DNA from: Phaeosaccion multiseriatum
Taxonomy: Eukaryota; Ochrophyta, other classes
Direction of reading: 5' to 3'
Assembly: GCA_965112735.1 (NCBI GenBank)
Contig: OZ218951.1
Span: forward strand, 2,170,001 to 2,234,000
DNA: 64,000 nucleotides
Positions within the stretch are counted from its first letter, which is position 1. Every line of letters begins with the position of its first letter. Positions 34,244-45,756 of this stretch are shown here, piece by piece. The notes beneath the pieces are model-generated. The model did no database searches. It was not told where the DNA came from and worked only from the letters and a program-made list of their open reading frames with translations. The position numbers and the translations under genes are program-made.

Positions 34244-34280
34244 GTCTCTGTCTCTGTCTCTGTCTCTGTCTCTCTCTCTG

Positions 34281-34311
<31 letters not shown>

Positions 34312-34504
34312 GTCTCTGTCTCTGTCTCTGTCTCTGTCTCTGTCTCCGTCTCTCTCTCTGTCTCTGTCTCTGTCTCTGTCTCTCTCTCTGTCTCTGTCCC
34401 TGTCTGTCTCTCTCTGTCTCTGTCTCTCTCTGTCTCTCTCTGTCTCTGTCTCTCTCTGTCTCTCTCTCTGTCTCTCCCTCTGTCTCTGTCTCTCTCTCTC
34501 TCTG

Positions 34505-34535
<31 letters not shown>

Positions 34536-34947
34536 GTCTCTGTCTCTGTCTCTGTCTCTGTCTCTGTCTCTCTCTCTGTCTCTGTCTCTGTCTCTCTCCC
34601 TCTCATTGTAAACACTCGTCACTGCTGTTATTCCCTTCCTGCGTTCTCGTTCTCGTTCTTGTTCTCGTTCTCGTCCTGCCACGCTCTTTGGCTGTCTGCC
34701 TCCCTCTTGTCTACCTCTCCTCTCAAGGCGGGAGAGTCCATGTGCGCTCTGGAGAGCCTTGAGGAGCTGCTCGAATCCCTTGTGGAGCTGCTTTCGGCGG
34801 ACAGGAAGCACCGGATAGCCGTGGGGTCGGGCTCTGTGGGCGTGTCTTTGAAGTACTCTATTCTTGACGACTTGTCCGAGAAGGTCAAGAAAGTGAGTAG
34901 TACTTTGTGTACTTTGTGTACTTTGTGTACTTTGTGTCACGTGTGTC

Positions 34948-35019
<72 letters not shown>

Positions 35020-35122
35020 ATGTGTGTGTGTGTGTGTGTGTGTTGCGCTTGTGTGTGTTTGTGTGTATGTGTATCTGTGTGTGTGTGCATGTGTGTGTGT
35101 GTCTGTGCGTGTGTGTGTTTGT

Positions 35123-35154
<32 letters not shown>

Positions 35155-35526
35155 TGCGCGTGCCAGAGGCCTGTCTCTCTCTCTCTTATCTCGCCTCTTT
35201 TTCTCCCTCTCCTCTCCTCTCTCCTCTCTCTCTCTTCTCTCCTCTTTCCCTCCCTCTCCCTCTCCTCTCTCTCTTCTCTCCTCTTTCCCTCCCTCTCCTC
35301 TCTCTCTTCTCTCCTCTTTCCCTCCCTCTCCTCCTCCTCTCTCTCTTTTCCTCCCTCTCCCTCTCCTCTCTCTCTTCTCTCCTCTTTCCCGCCCTCTCCT
35401 CCTCCTCTCTCTCTTCTCTCGCCTCTTTCTCTCCTACTCCTCGCACTCTCACCTCTCTACCCCACCCCCCCCTCTACGTTGACGGAAACACAGACCGTCT
35501 GGGACTTCCTCACAAGCCTGAAGTGA
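13917..35526 (+). CDS. CCDC81-type HU domains fused to a dynein heavy-chain tail and partial linker, no motor
   Basis: Exons: 13917-15023, 15338-15431, 15944-16095, 16807-17522, 17833-18253, 18512-19642, 20061-20771, 21066-21184, 21473-21803, 21945-22619, 24145-about 24349, about 24718-25036, 25096-25778, 26066-26231, 26580-26753, 27113-27205, 27589-27732, 28146-28213, 28883-28961, 29680-29763, 30050-30217, 30838-30942, 31314-31937, 32175-32285, 32568-33225, 34728-34892, 35494-35526. Phases agree except inside GGA tracts at 24.35-25.1 and 32.7-32.8 kb. About 3,090 residues. Near residues 370-690, [25 protein letters not shown] and a later LDFGVGVL resemble the paired HU-like domains of CCDC81. 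From about 1,500 on there is dynein-tail pattern ([34 protein letters not shown]), then linker signatures: ELAPHSELW and [19 protein letters not shown]. No P-loop or AAA module follows. Ser-, Glu- and Gly-rich segments fill the C-terminus. Confidence 0.65.
16351..16786. repeat. ACTC array, ~435 bp
   Basis: In the intron between HU-region exons 3 and 4, ending near the acceptor; reverse complement of the donor-type GTGA repeat. Confidence 0.95.
17524..17785. repeat. GGCA then GTCA tetranucleotide arrays
   Basis: Begins within a few bases of the splice donor at 17522/17523 in the HU/dynein-tail gene. Confidence 0.9.
21185..21325. repeat. Telomere-like (GTCAGG)n hexamer array
   Basis: About 20 units starting at the splice donor at 21185; differs from TTAGGG-type telomere repeat by one base. 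Confidence 0.9.
22621..23875. repeat. 36-bp minisatellite, about 34 units
   Basis: Highly regular array in the dynein-tail intron 22620-24144. The unit is a multiple of three, so several frames remain open across it. Confidence 0.95.
24340..24705. repeat. GGA trinucleotide tract, partly coding
   Basis: Poly-Gly-type tract in the dynein-tail gene where the coding frame changes before and after the repeat. Confidence 0.9.
27362..27545. repeat. TTC trinucleotide tract
   Basis: About 180 bp in the intron before the exon at 27589. Confidence 0.95.
27868..28130. repeat. 12-bp CATATGCCTGCC minisatellite
   Basis: About 20 units in the intron before the exon at 28146. Confidence 0.95.
29141..29580. 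repeat. ACTC array, ~440 bp
   Basis: Intron between dynein-tail exons 28883-28961 and 29680-29763. Confidence 0.95.
30218..30485. repeat. GGGAGA/GGGAGG array starting at a splice donor
   Basis: Intron begins GTGAGGGAGAGGGGAAGG and continues as a 5-bp and 4-bp purine repeat. Confidence 0.9.
31604..31715. repeat. GAA tract encoding poly-Glu
   Basis: In frame with the Ser/Asp-rich exon 31314-31937 of the dynein-tail gene. Confidence 0.9.
33368..34600. repeat. TCTCTG hexamer array, ~1.2 kb
   Basis: The longest pure repeat in the window, within the intron 33226-34727. Confidence 0.97.
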
Positions 35527-35787
35527 TGAAGTGATGAAGTGCAGGACAAGCCAACAAGCTGCAGCCGCTGTTCCACAGCAGCAGGAGGAGGACGGAGTAG
35601 TCGTCTACTGTGACGCAGGACGACAGCGGCGCTGACCAGCTCCACGTAGCGCCTTGAGGCCTCTAAAATAGAATATCCCGGCTGTTTTCCTCTGTTGTCA
35701 CAAGTAGCATTGATAATTTTCGTCCGACGACGGCGGCGTGTAACGGCCAGCTGGAAAGTGAAAGCGGATGCAACAGAGAGAAAAGAC
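35527..35787. other. Intergenic region between tandem genes
   Basis: 261 bp separate the stop of the dynein-tail gene from the ATG of the channel gene on the same strand. It must hold the channel promoter. No repeat and no recognisable element is seen. Confidence 0.4.
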
Positions 35788-38700
35788 ATGGAAGAAGGAG
35801 AAAAAGCTGAGAAGATGGAGGGAGTTACTACTGCTGATGGTGATGCTCATGCTGCGGCCGCTGCCACTGCTGCTGCTGCCATTGCTGGTCCTCCAGAAGG
35901 AGCAGCAGCAGCAGTAGCAGCAGGAGGAGGAGAGGAGCAACTGAAGGGAGGACCAGGGGCGCCCCTTCCAAATTCCCCGCAGCCTGCTGGCCCGGAGGCA
36001 CCTTCTGCGCCAGAGGCATCCGATAAGCAGCAGCAGCAGCAGCAGGACAGCGCTTCAGCACCACTTCTGCATTCGGAAGAGGAAGCCACGCCAGCAAAGG
36101 CATCATCGGGCGAGGGCGACAATGAGAAAGGGAAAGCCGTGCCCGCCTCCTCAGCAGCGCCAGTAGGAGATGAAGGACCAGAGACAGGAGGAGCAGGCAC
36201 AGAGGACAACGCCACCACCAATACTGCAACTGCCCTTGCTACTGCTACCATTACTACCGCGGCTCCTACTGCCACTACTGCCGCCACTGCCGCTGGTGCT
36301 ACTAGTGCTGGTACCGGGGGTCCGCTACCGACGCGGCCCGTCAATCCCAGTAGCCCCAATGCCAACCGCCGCGCCTCCTTCATCGAAAAGATGCAGGAGC
36401 TCAAGGCCCTGGACGCCGAAGACACGGACGACCTCAACACGCCGTGGCAGAAACCCGACGTGTCCAAGGCCCAGGCCTACGCCACGGCCAGCAAGTGGTG
36501 CTACGGGAAGCGCGCCATCTGTGGCACAGACCTCGTGGAGATGTCCGACATGGGCACAGGTATGTGTGTGTGTGTATGTATGTTTTCATACTGCGTGTAG
36601 TATCTGATGTTCATCGTATGTAGGCAAGCATAGTATGTGTGAGCTCCCTCCCTCCCCCTCCCCTCCCCTTCTCTCCCCCCCCTCTCTCCCCCGGCCCCCC
36701 GCCTCCCGCTCTCCACCCCTCCCCAGGCGTGTATCTCTACTTTTGGATCATGCTGTCCTGTGCCCTCGGAGCCGCGTGGTGCACCTTCCTATCCATTCCA
36801 GCCATGCTGCTCAACCACGAGGGAAACGGAGGCACCGCCCTTGACGACAGCAGCCTTGATGGACTCGGACTCGTCGCGCTGTCCTACGGGTACGCGCATC
36901 GTGCGCTCTGTGTGTTTGTAATACGACGCCCCCCCCCCTCTCTCCAAACCTTGTTCTACTCTCTCTCTCTCTGCCTTTTGGGGACGAGAGAGATTCTAGA
37001 GAACGGGACCCCCCCCTCTCTCATTGTGTGTGTGTGTGCCTCTCTCTCTCTCCTTGCTCCGACGGACCACCTCTCCCTCCGCCCCCCTTCCTTCCTCCTC
37101 CTCACCCCCCCCCCTCGACACACCAACTCCAAAACCCCAACCTCCTTTCTCACAACAATGTGGCACCCCGCTCCCTCCTCCCCTCCTTCCTCAAGACACG
37201 AGGGGTACAACGCGGAGAACGTGCTACAAGCGGACTGCCTCGCCAACAACGGCACTGTCGATTGCACCGGCGAGCAAGTGCTTGTGTTTAACAACCTCGT
37301 GAGCAGCACCACCGTCGGACAAGTCATCGGAGGTTTCGAGGCCCTCATCTGCCTCTGCTTTGCCGCCTTCATTGGCTTAATGAAGGCCTCTCTGGACCGC
37401 AAGGTGAAGGAGGTGGACGAGCGTCTTGTGACGCCGAAGGATTACACAGTGCTTGTGCGAGGACTCCCACCCGACGTCACAGAGCATCAGGTGAGAAGGT
37501 GGGCGTGAGGGTGAGGAAGGAAGGGGGGGCGGATGGAAAGGCGGGGGGGGGGCACTCTTCCACGGAAGCAAAGTGAAAGAGTCGGAGACGAATCAAGGAC
37601 GGATAGAGACAGAGATGAAGACAGAGATTGGGACGGAGACAGAGATGAAGACGGAGATAAAAGACAGGGACAGGGACAGTGACCGTGCCTCCTCCGCCTC
37701 CTCCGCCTCCTCCTCCCCCTCCTCCCCCTCCTCCTCCTCCTCCTCCTCCTCCTCCTCCTCCTCCTCCTCCTCCTCTTCCTCCTCCTCTTGCTGCTGCCCT
37801 CACAAGATCGCGGACTTCTTCAGTGCGCGCTATGACCTCTCTCAGGGGAGCCCCCACTACCCCTTCTGGGGCATGGAGCTGAGGGGCGTGGCCTTTGTGG
37901 CAGGGGTGACGGCAGCGGTGGGCGCAGCAGTGTTTCTTGCCCCTGCCATGGCCGCGGCAGGGGGGAAGATTGGCCAGATCGTCGCAGGACCGGCAGTCGT
38001 CGTCTTTGGCCTACTGGTTTCCGCAGCTGTGATACACTGGAAGTTGGGAGGCCCCGTGCAAAGAGCCACCCCCTTGCAGGCCTGGCACAAGGCAGTGCAG
38101 GCCAACGATAGCGCCGTTGCTGCGAGAGTGGCAAATGAGGCTCAGGCAGCAGCAAAGGCGGCAGCGAAAGCGGCAGCAAAGGCAGCAGCAGCAGGAGGAG
38201 CAGGAGGAGGAACTGCCAAAGTGGTGCCTGTGGAGGAGGAGGGGCCGCTGGTGGAGGCTGAGAAGGGCGAAGCAGGGGGAGGAGGAGGAGGAGGAGGAGG
38301 AGGAGGAGGAGGAGGAGGAGGAGGAGGAGGAGGAGGAGGAGGAGGAGGAGGAGGAGGAGGAGGAGGAGGAGGAGGAGGAGGAGAAGGAGAAGGAGGAGGA
38401 GGAGGGGGGGGGGGGGGAGGGGGAGGAGGAGAAGCAGCGGTAGGAGGAGGAATAGAAACAGGAGAAGGAGGAGGGAAAGGTGCAAGTGGTGGTGGCTCTC
38501 CTTCTCCTCCTCCCCACCCGAACGACCCTCTACCACACCAGCCCTGCGGCAACACATCCAACTCCAACGACCCCTCCTACTTGGGCCGTTGGGTGTGCGA
38601 CGTCGCCATCCTGCACCCCATCGGAGAGCTTCTTCGCACCTTTGTGAGGGAGGAGAAGGGCCTGAGAAAGCTCAAGAAGACAAAGGCCAAGGTGAGTACG

Positions 38701-41017
38701 TGTGTGTCTCAGACTGATCCTGACCCTAACTCTGACCCTGGCTATGATCCCGGTCCTGACCCTGACCCTAACCCTGACTCTGACCCTGACCCTGATCCAG
38801 ACCCTGACCCTGACCCAGACCCTGACCCCGACCCTGACCCTGACCCTGACCCTGACCCTGACCCTGACCCTGACCCTGACCCTGACTCAGACCCTGACCC
38901 TGACCCTGACCCTGACCCTGTCCCTGACCCTGACCCTGACCCTGACCCTGACCCCTAACTCTATCTCTGATACTGTACCCAACCCTCCCCCCGAAGGTGC
39001 GCATGTACCGTACGCTAAACAAGGACAAGCAGCTTGCCAAAGCCGAGGCGTCTCTTGATGCCCTGCACGTGAAGGAGGAGGCACTGAGGAACAAGGCCCT
39101 GGCCCTCGCTGACCCCGAGGCCATGGACGTGTGCACAGGTCTGTCTGTGTATGTGTAGGAGGTGTATGGGTAGGAGATGTATGTGTAGGAGGTGTATGGG
39201 TAGGAGGGGTATGGGTAGGAGGTGTATGGGTAGGAGGTGTATGGGTAGGAGGTTGGAGGTGGGGGATGCGCACACTGTGGAGGCGGAGTGTGGACACTGT
39301 CCATTTGAGAGCCGCATGGAGCACCAACCCACAAAGCAAGAACAAGCCGCCCTCTCGTCGTATGTATCGCATGCTTAGCATGCCGTGGTGTGTGCACGTG
39401 TATGTGTGTGAGTGTTACCTTCCTTCCTTCCACCCTGACCCCGACCCTGACCCTGACCCTGACCCTGACCCTGACCCTGACCCTGACCCTGACCCTGACT
39501 CAGACCCTGACCCTGACCCTGACCCTGACCCTGTCCCTGACCCTGACCCTGACCCTGACCCTGACCCCTAACTCTATCTCTGATACTGTACCCAACCCTC
39601 CCCCCGAAGGTGCGCATGTACCGTACGCTAAACAAGGACAAGCAGCTTGCCAAAGCCGAGGCGTCTCTTGATGCCCTGCACGTGAAGGAGGAGGCACTGA
39701 GGAACAAGGCCCTGGCCCTCGCTGACCCCGAGGCCATGGACGTGTGCACAGGTCTGTCTGTGTATGTGTAGGAGGTGTATGGGTAGGAGATGTATGTGTA
39801 GGAGGTGTATGGGTAGGAGGGGTATGGGTAGGAGGTGTATGGGTAGGAGGTGTATGGGTAGGAGGTTGGAGGTGGGGGATGCGCACACTGTGGAGGCGGA
39901 GTGTGGACACTGTCCATTTGAGAGCCGCATGGAGCACCAACCCACAAAGCAAGAACAAGCCGCCCTCTCGTCGTATGTATCGCATGCTTAGCATGCCGTG
40001 GTGTGTGCACGTGTATGTGTGTGAGTGTTACCTTCCTTCCATGCTCGCACACAAGCCAATGACACCATCCAAATCCTCACCCACCCATCCTAATCTACGT
40101 CTCCATCAGGTGCCTTTGTGACCTTCGAGCATGAGGAGAGCGCTCGAAGGGCACTACAAGACTACCGTTATAGCTTCTACCGCCTACCGCGCTTCTTCCA
40201 GCCGAAGCCCCTACGCTTCGTCTCTCCCACACCCACCACTGGCAGCGACTGTGATGGCAAAGGGAAGGGCAGCGGCCCGAAGAAGGAGTACAAGCTGCGT
40301 GTGACGGAGGCCCCCGAGCCCACCGATGTCATTTGGGAGAATATGGACATTCCCAAGCTGGATAAATGGCGGCGCATGGCCCTGACAAGTCTGGCATGCC
40401 TGTTTCTACTGGGCTGTTCTTTCTCCATCATCTACCTCGCACAAACCAAGCAAAAAGAGGCGGAGTCCCAGATCCCCGTCCGCGCGGACTGCTTCGACAC
40501 TGTCCCTGCCGCCTTCTTTGGTACCTACGACCTCCCTTCCCCTGCCTCCTTGCAGCTTGCGAGGAACCGCACGGCGGATGCGCTGTGCAGCAGCACGGGG
40601 GAGGAAGACTTGGCCCTCACAGATGACGATTCCACCGCTCGAATCGCCAACGGGGAAGGAGGGGGAGACCTCTTCTTCCTCTACTGGAGAGACACCTCCA
40701 ACAACACCACTGGTGCCGGCAGCAGCAACAGTAGGAACAACACCTCCTTCTCTCCCTACGACCTCCCCGACATCGAGGACCCATTGGGTGCCATCGTATC
40801 CACCCGAGCCGCTGCGTCGAGCAGGCTCTGCGACAGGCCCTGCCAGCCGAGCGAGAGCAAGCTCACCTGCGAGTCTCTGTCCTGCCTGGCCACTGACTGG
40901 GAGGACGAGGGCTTTCCTTGCGAGACGTACCCCAAGAGCAGCATGGTGGGCTGCTATTGCCTCAACGCGCTCAACGATGCCATCGAGGGAGCAGGGCCCG
41001 TGTCGGGTGCATACCAG

Positions 41018-41102
<85 letters not shown>

Positions 41103-42391
41103 TGGTGTGAGTGTATGTGTGCGTGTGCGTGTGCGTGCGTGTGCGTGTGCGTGCGTGTGCATGCAAACGCCTTGGAGATGGCGGGGAAGGGAACCGTCCC
41201 TTCACGCTTTCCTCCACCTCCTTCCTTCTCTTTCGGACGCAACCAGCATGCATCAATCACACCACATGCTGTATCACCAACTGCTGTGCATCTCCCTTAA
41301 AACCACCTTCCCATCCCTCCCCCTTCCGCTCACCTCCCCTGCCCCCAAGGTCCTGTCAGATGAGAGTGACATCTGCCAGACATTCCTTGAGGCATACCTC
41401 ACTGCTCAGGCAGTCAAGTTCTTCGCTGTCGCCGCCGTGGTGGTGGTCAACGTCCTCCTCAGCAGCGTCATGAGGAAGCTCGCAGTGTTTGAACGACACG
41501 CCTCCATTTCTGCCTTCGGAAGGAGTCTGACGATCAAAATGGCCATGGCGCAGTTCCTCAACACCGCTCTCATCACGCTGCTCGTCAACGCCAGGTACGA
41601 TAGTCCCGCTTCATATAAAGTGGGGGGGGGGGGGGAGACAAGACGAAAGGACGAAAGGCAACTTCCGACTCTGAAACGCAACCTTCAACGCTCCTCCGCC
41701 TTGCCAATAGGCAAACTCTATCCTCAGTCCCTGACCCTCTGACCCCTGCCCTCCCCCATTCTCTCGCGTCATCTTTCTCGGTCGTCCCTCTGGCAGCTAC
41801 CCGGGCTCTGGTCTGCAGGCGCTGCAGGCCTTGGGGGTACTTGACGGGGCGTATTCGGACTTTGATCGAATGTGGTATGCTACCGTGGGGCTCGCCATCA
41901 CGAGTGAGTAGAGGGAGGGAGGGAAGATGGGGACGTGTACTTAGTACCAAGAAGTAGTGCAGTGCAGTGCAGAGAACGTCATGTGTCCTCTGCTCTGCCC
42001 TCTCCCCTTCCTTACACTGCCCCGCTCCACCCCCCTCACTCCACCCGCCCCCTCCATTCGTTCATTTCCGCAATCTTGTCCTCCTTCTCACCGCCCTCCA
42101 CCTCCTACCCCCTCCCCCCCTCCCTCTCTCTGTCCGGACTGACTCACCACCGCACCCACCGGCACTTACCGCAGTGAGCATGCTGCTTAACGTGGTGGTG
42201 CCCCATGTGGGGCCCATCGTGACGAATTGCTTCATCAAACCCGTGATGCGCAGAGTCAAGCAGAACTCGGCGGCTTCACAGGTTAGCTTCTTCTTACTCT
42301 TATTCAAAGTCACAGAGGCCCGGCTGAGGCACACGCCTGGATGCGCTCACACGCACACACGCACGCACGCACACGCTCACGCACACACGCA

Positions 42392-42459
<68 letters not shown>

Positions 42460-45228
42460 ACGAGCTGAACCGCCTGCTGCAGCCTCCCGCCCTGGCCATC
42501 GAGACGCGCTACGCCTTCCTGCTGCAGACGCTGTTTGTGACTCTGCTGTACAGCGGTGGCATCCCCATCCTGTACGGCTTCGCTGCCTTCAGTCTCACCA
42601 TGTGCTTCCTCATCGATAAGGTCATGCTGCTCAAGATTTATCGCCAGCCACCCCTCTATAGTGGTAAGTCAGGAGGGAGAAGTGGGAGGGAGGGTGTTCA
42701 GCTCTACAACTGTTCAGCTCAGTGTTGTGGAGCCGAAGAGGGAGGGAGGGTGTTCAGCTGTACAACTGTTCAGCTGTACAACTGTAGAGCCGAAGAGGGA
42801 GGGAGGGTGTTCAGCTGTGCAACTGTAGAGCCGAAGGTCTTCGTGGGTGTCTCGAGGGGCATGGCTGCCTCTGCCTCGTGTGCGCTTGTGCACGCTCATA
42901 ACTCAGTCTTGTCTCTCATCTCACTCGCCCCCGCCTCTCGAACAGACGCCTTGGCACGAATGTTTGTGGGAGTGCTGCCTCTCGCGTTGGTGGTACACAT
43001 CGCCACGACAGGTGAGAGTTTGTGCGGAGGATCCCCTCCTCCTTACCCTACTCCTTTCTCCTTGCTCCTTAGACAAGTTGCTCACGGAATGAGTCCCCTA
43101 CCATCCACTGCCATCCACTGCCATCCATTGCTTTCCACTGTCATCCACTGTCATCCATTGTCATCGACCGTTTCAGTCTACATGCTGGGCAACGAGTCCA
43201 TTCTGCCCATCGGATACGTGAGCGAAGGTGCAGAGGAGCTTGCCCGGGACGCAGAGGGCGTCTCCGCTCTGTTGTTCCAACGCGGTCTCCGCAAGCACAC
43301 GACCCTGCTCACACTCGTAGGGGTGCTGTTTGTGGCTGGCTTTGTGCTCTTCACCTTCTTTGGAAGCACGCTCTTCCCCCTGCTCCGGGGATTGCTGCGC
43401 TGCTGCTGCGGCGGTCTCGACAAGAAGAGGAACAACATGAGCGGCAGCCTCAACAAGACCGCCCACAAGTACAAGGAGGCCAGGTGCGTGTGTGCGTGTG
43501 TGTGTGCGTGTGTGTGTGGGTGTGTTCGTGTGAGTGTGGGTGTGTGCGTGTGCGCGCGCACGTGCGTGCGTGTGCGTGTGGATGTATGTGTGTGTGTGTG
43601 CCTGAGTAGCTCACCCTGTCTCTCTCCCTGTCGGATCCTTCCTCGGCGCACCCTCACCACACACCACTCCTTTCTACTGCCACCCCCGCAGCGAGCAAGA
43701 GGATGAGCTGGAGCGTCCACCCGACCCTGTGGGATACACCGCCACCTTCAAGCGCCCCTTGGAGAGAGGCCCGGCCGGAGGGGGAGGAGGGGGTGGAGGG
43801 GGCGAAGGAACCAGTGGTGGCGGTAGGCTGCAGGCAGACGAGATCGCCATCGGCTGGACAGAAATCACAGAGAGCGACGACCCGAGGGGGCCCTACGCTG
43901 TGTGGGCATTCGTGGACAGCGGCTGGAGCGGCAGAGTGCACCACAAGAAGGGTGAAGCGCGGACCACTTGGCAGGTGAGTGCGTGCGTATGGGTGTATGT
44001 GTGGGTGCGTGGCTAGGTGGGTGCGTGGGTAGGTGGGTGCGTGGGTGCGTGCGTGCGTGGGTGTGGCCCCCCGCCAAGTCTCTCGATGGATGTACTAGAA
44101 TAAGGCCCAATCTGCAGACGCATTGCATGTATCACATACTCACACTCACACACACACAGACGCACACTCACACAGACGCACACTCACACACACACACACA
44201 CAGATACACACACACTCACGCACACACACACAATAAAAGTCCGTCGAGCTACGCAAGGAAGAAAGTGTTTCACATCCTTTGTCCCTCCCCCCCCCCCCAA
44301 TGCTCCTCCTCTTGACTGTGCCTCCCGCATCCCTGCAGATGTGCGCTGAGTCGGGCGGTTACAATTACTGCGTGGAAGAGAGCCCCCAGTACGCACACGC
44401 ACTCAAGTTCATGGACTCAGTGGGCTTCAAAAGGTGTGTCTGATCTGTTTGTTGCTTGCTTGCTTGCTTGCTGGTCTTTATGCGCCTGTCTGTATGAGCT
44501 GCCGAGGAAGTCTTGCTGTTGCAGACGCTGAACTAATGAAGGGAAAGTACTCACTAAACCCCTCATACCCTATCTCTCATCACAACTTCCTCCTCCTCCT
44601 CCTCCTCCTCCCCCACGCGGCTTGCTTACTACGCCCATTTGTGACGAATCGTAGTCACAAGGCCATCACCAAGGGACTGTACGGAGGGGGCGGGGGGGGA
44701 GACCTGGTTCAGCCAGATGCCGGGGCTGCCACTGCCGCTGCGGGAGGAGGCGAGGGTGAGCTAGGCAAGGCATACGAGCAGCGAGCTAAGGAGGAGGAAG
44801 AGGAAGAGCAGAGAGGAGGGGGTCCGGCTGGTGAGGAGAAGGGAGGGGAGAAGCCGCCGCAACAGCCGAAGAAAGAGGGGGCGACTGGGAAGGGGGACGA
44901 GCAAGAGAAGGATAAGGATGAGAAAGAGAAGAAGGGGGCAGAGACGAATGCGAAAGTCGAAGAGGGAGGGGCCGACGGGGGTAACGCGCCGCTCGTGGCC
45001 AAGGAGGCGAAGGAGGTCGATGAGAGTGCCGACAAGGAGGCGGGGGAAGCGGAAGCGGCGGTGACGGGGGCCTCTGCAGGCAGCGCGGCGTCAAGTGGTG
45101 ATGCGAGCGTGAGCGGAGGGGAAACGAAGGAGGCGAAGCAGCAAGATGACGCGAAGGAAGAGCTTCAAGAGGGGGCGGGAAAGTCTGTGTCTACTGCTGT
45201 AGACAGCGACAAGAAAGACGGGGGGTAG
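35788..45228 (+). CDS. OSCA/TMEM63 (CSC1-like, DUF221) mechanosensitive cation channel homologue
   Basis: Fifteen phase-consistent exons: 35788-36559, 36727-36889, 37196-37490, 37807-38691, 38997-39138 (or its copy 39610-39751), 40110-41017, 41350-41594, 41797-41903, 42175-42281, 42459-42663, 42946-43011, 43177-43483, 43692-43974, 44339-44433, 44655-45228. 1,717 residues. OSCA/TMEM63 proteins are osmo- or mechanosensitive channels of the TMEM16 superfamily. The family pattern is clear: an early membrane helix; DYTVLVRGLPPDVTEHQIADFF, the start of the cytosolic RRM-like loop; AFVTFEHEESARRAL, its second half; APEPTDVIWENM; then a membrane core including YSGGIPILYGFAAFSL and DKVMLLKIYRQPPLYS. 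The N-terminus (250 residues, Ala/Glu-rich) and C-terminus (about 190 residues, Lys/Glu-rich) are low-complexity. A Gly-rich tract and an extra hydrophobic segment interrupt the cytosolic loop. An inserted extracellular Cys-rich region lies near residues 860-1050. Confidence 0.82.
38755..38955. repeat. Telomere-like (CCCTGA)n array
   Basis: In the channel intron before exon 5; a second, partly duplicated array lies at 39433-39569. Confidence 0.93.
38881..40035 (+). repeat. Perfect 613-bp tandem duplication containing one channel exon
   Basis: From the CCCTGA array through the exon and most of the following intron, bases 38881-39422 recur at 39494-40035, offset exactly 613, with no difference seen. 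Each copy holds the same 142-nt exon (38997-39138 and 39610-39751) with its own acceptor and donor. The exon enters in phase 0 and leaves in phase 1, so joining both copies breaks the frame. Confidence 0.95.
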
Positions 45229-45756
45229 AGCGCTTGATGCAGAGGCGTCACCATAAGAGGGTTGCCGAGGTCGCAAAATAGAGTATGCCTTGCTAAATAG
45301 AGTTGAGTAAAAGAAGGCTTTACGTCAATCCTTCCTCCTTTGTTATCCCAGTCATCGACACACCCCCTCTATTCCCAATTTGAGAGAGGGTGGGAACTGG
45401 ACTGGTGAGAGTGTGGCTGTTGGAGATGAGGGAGCGAAATAATGTTTTTTTTTAGCGCCTAGGCCTCCCGGCAGATTCAAGCCCCATTTGTAGGAGAAGA
45501 CCCAGCCGCTGCATTGACCCTAAGCAAGCGCCAAGGCAAGGCCACACACACAAGGGCCAAGGCGAGGCCTGAGCCGGACCAGGTGGTGGTAGGAGAGACG
45601 CCACACGGGGGAAAGAAAGTAGTACTGATCGCCAGAGGGGGGGTCCGGGGACGAGCTGTAGAAAGGGAACAACGGTTCTCTCACTCTCTCTCCGTGCGCT
45701 CGTGAAGGCCGCTACTTCTCGGCAAAGTCTGTCTTGAGGCAAGGCTGAACTGCGGC
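45229..45756. other. Intergenic region, no gene seen
   Basis: Downstream of the channel gene and upstream of an ankyrin-type gene. It holds a T-run near 45445 and short open frames without recognisable product. Confidence 0.4.

Noticed and set aside
32610-35534. 826-, 729-, 477- and 429-residue frames (Arg-Glu/Asp-Arg or Ser-Leu/Cys-Leu)
   Set aside because: Translation of the TCTCTG hexamer array in both directions, within an intron.
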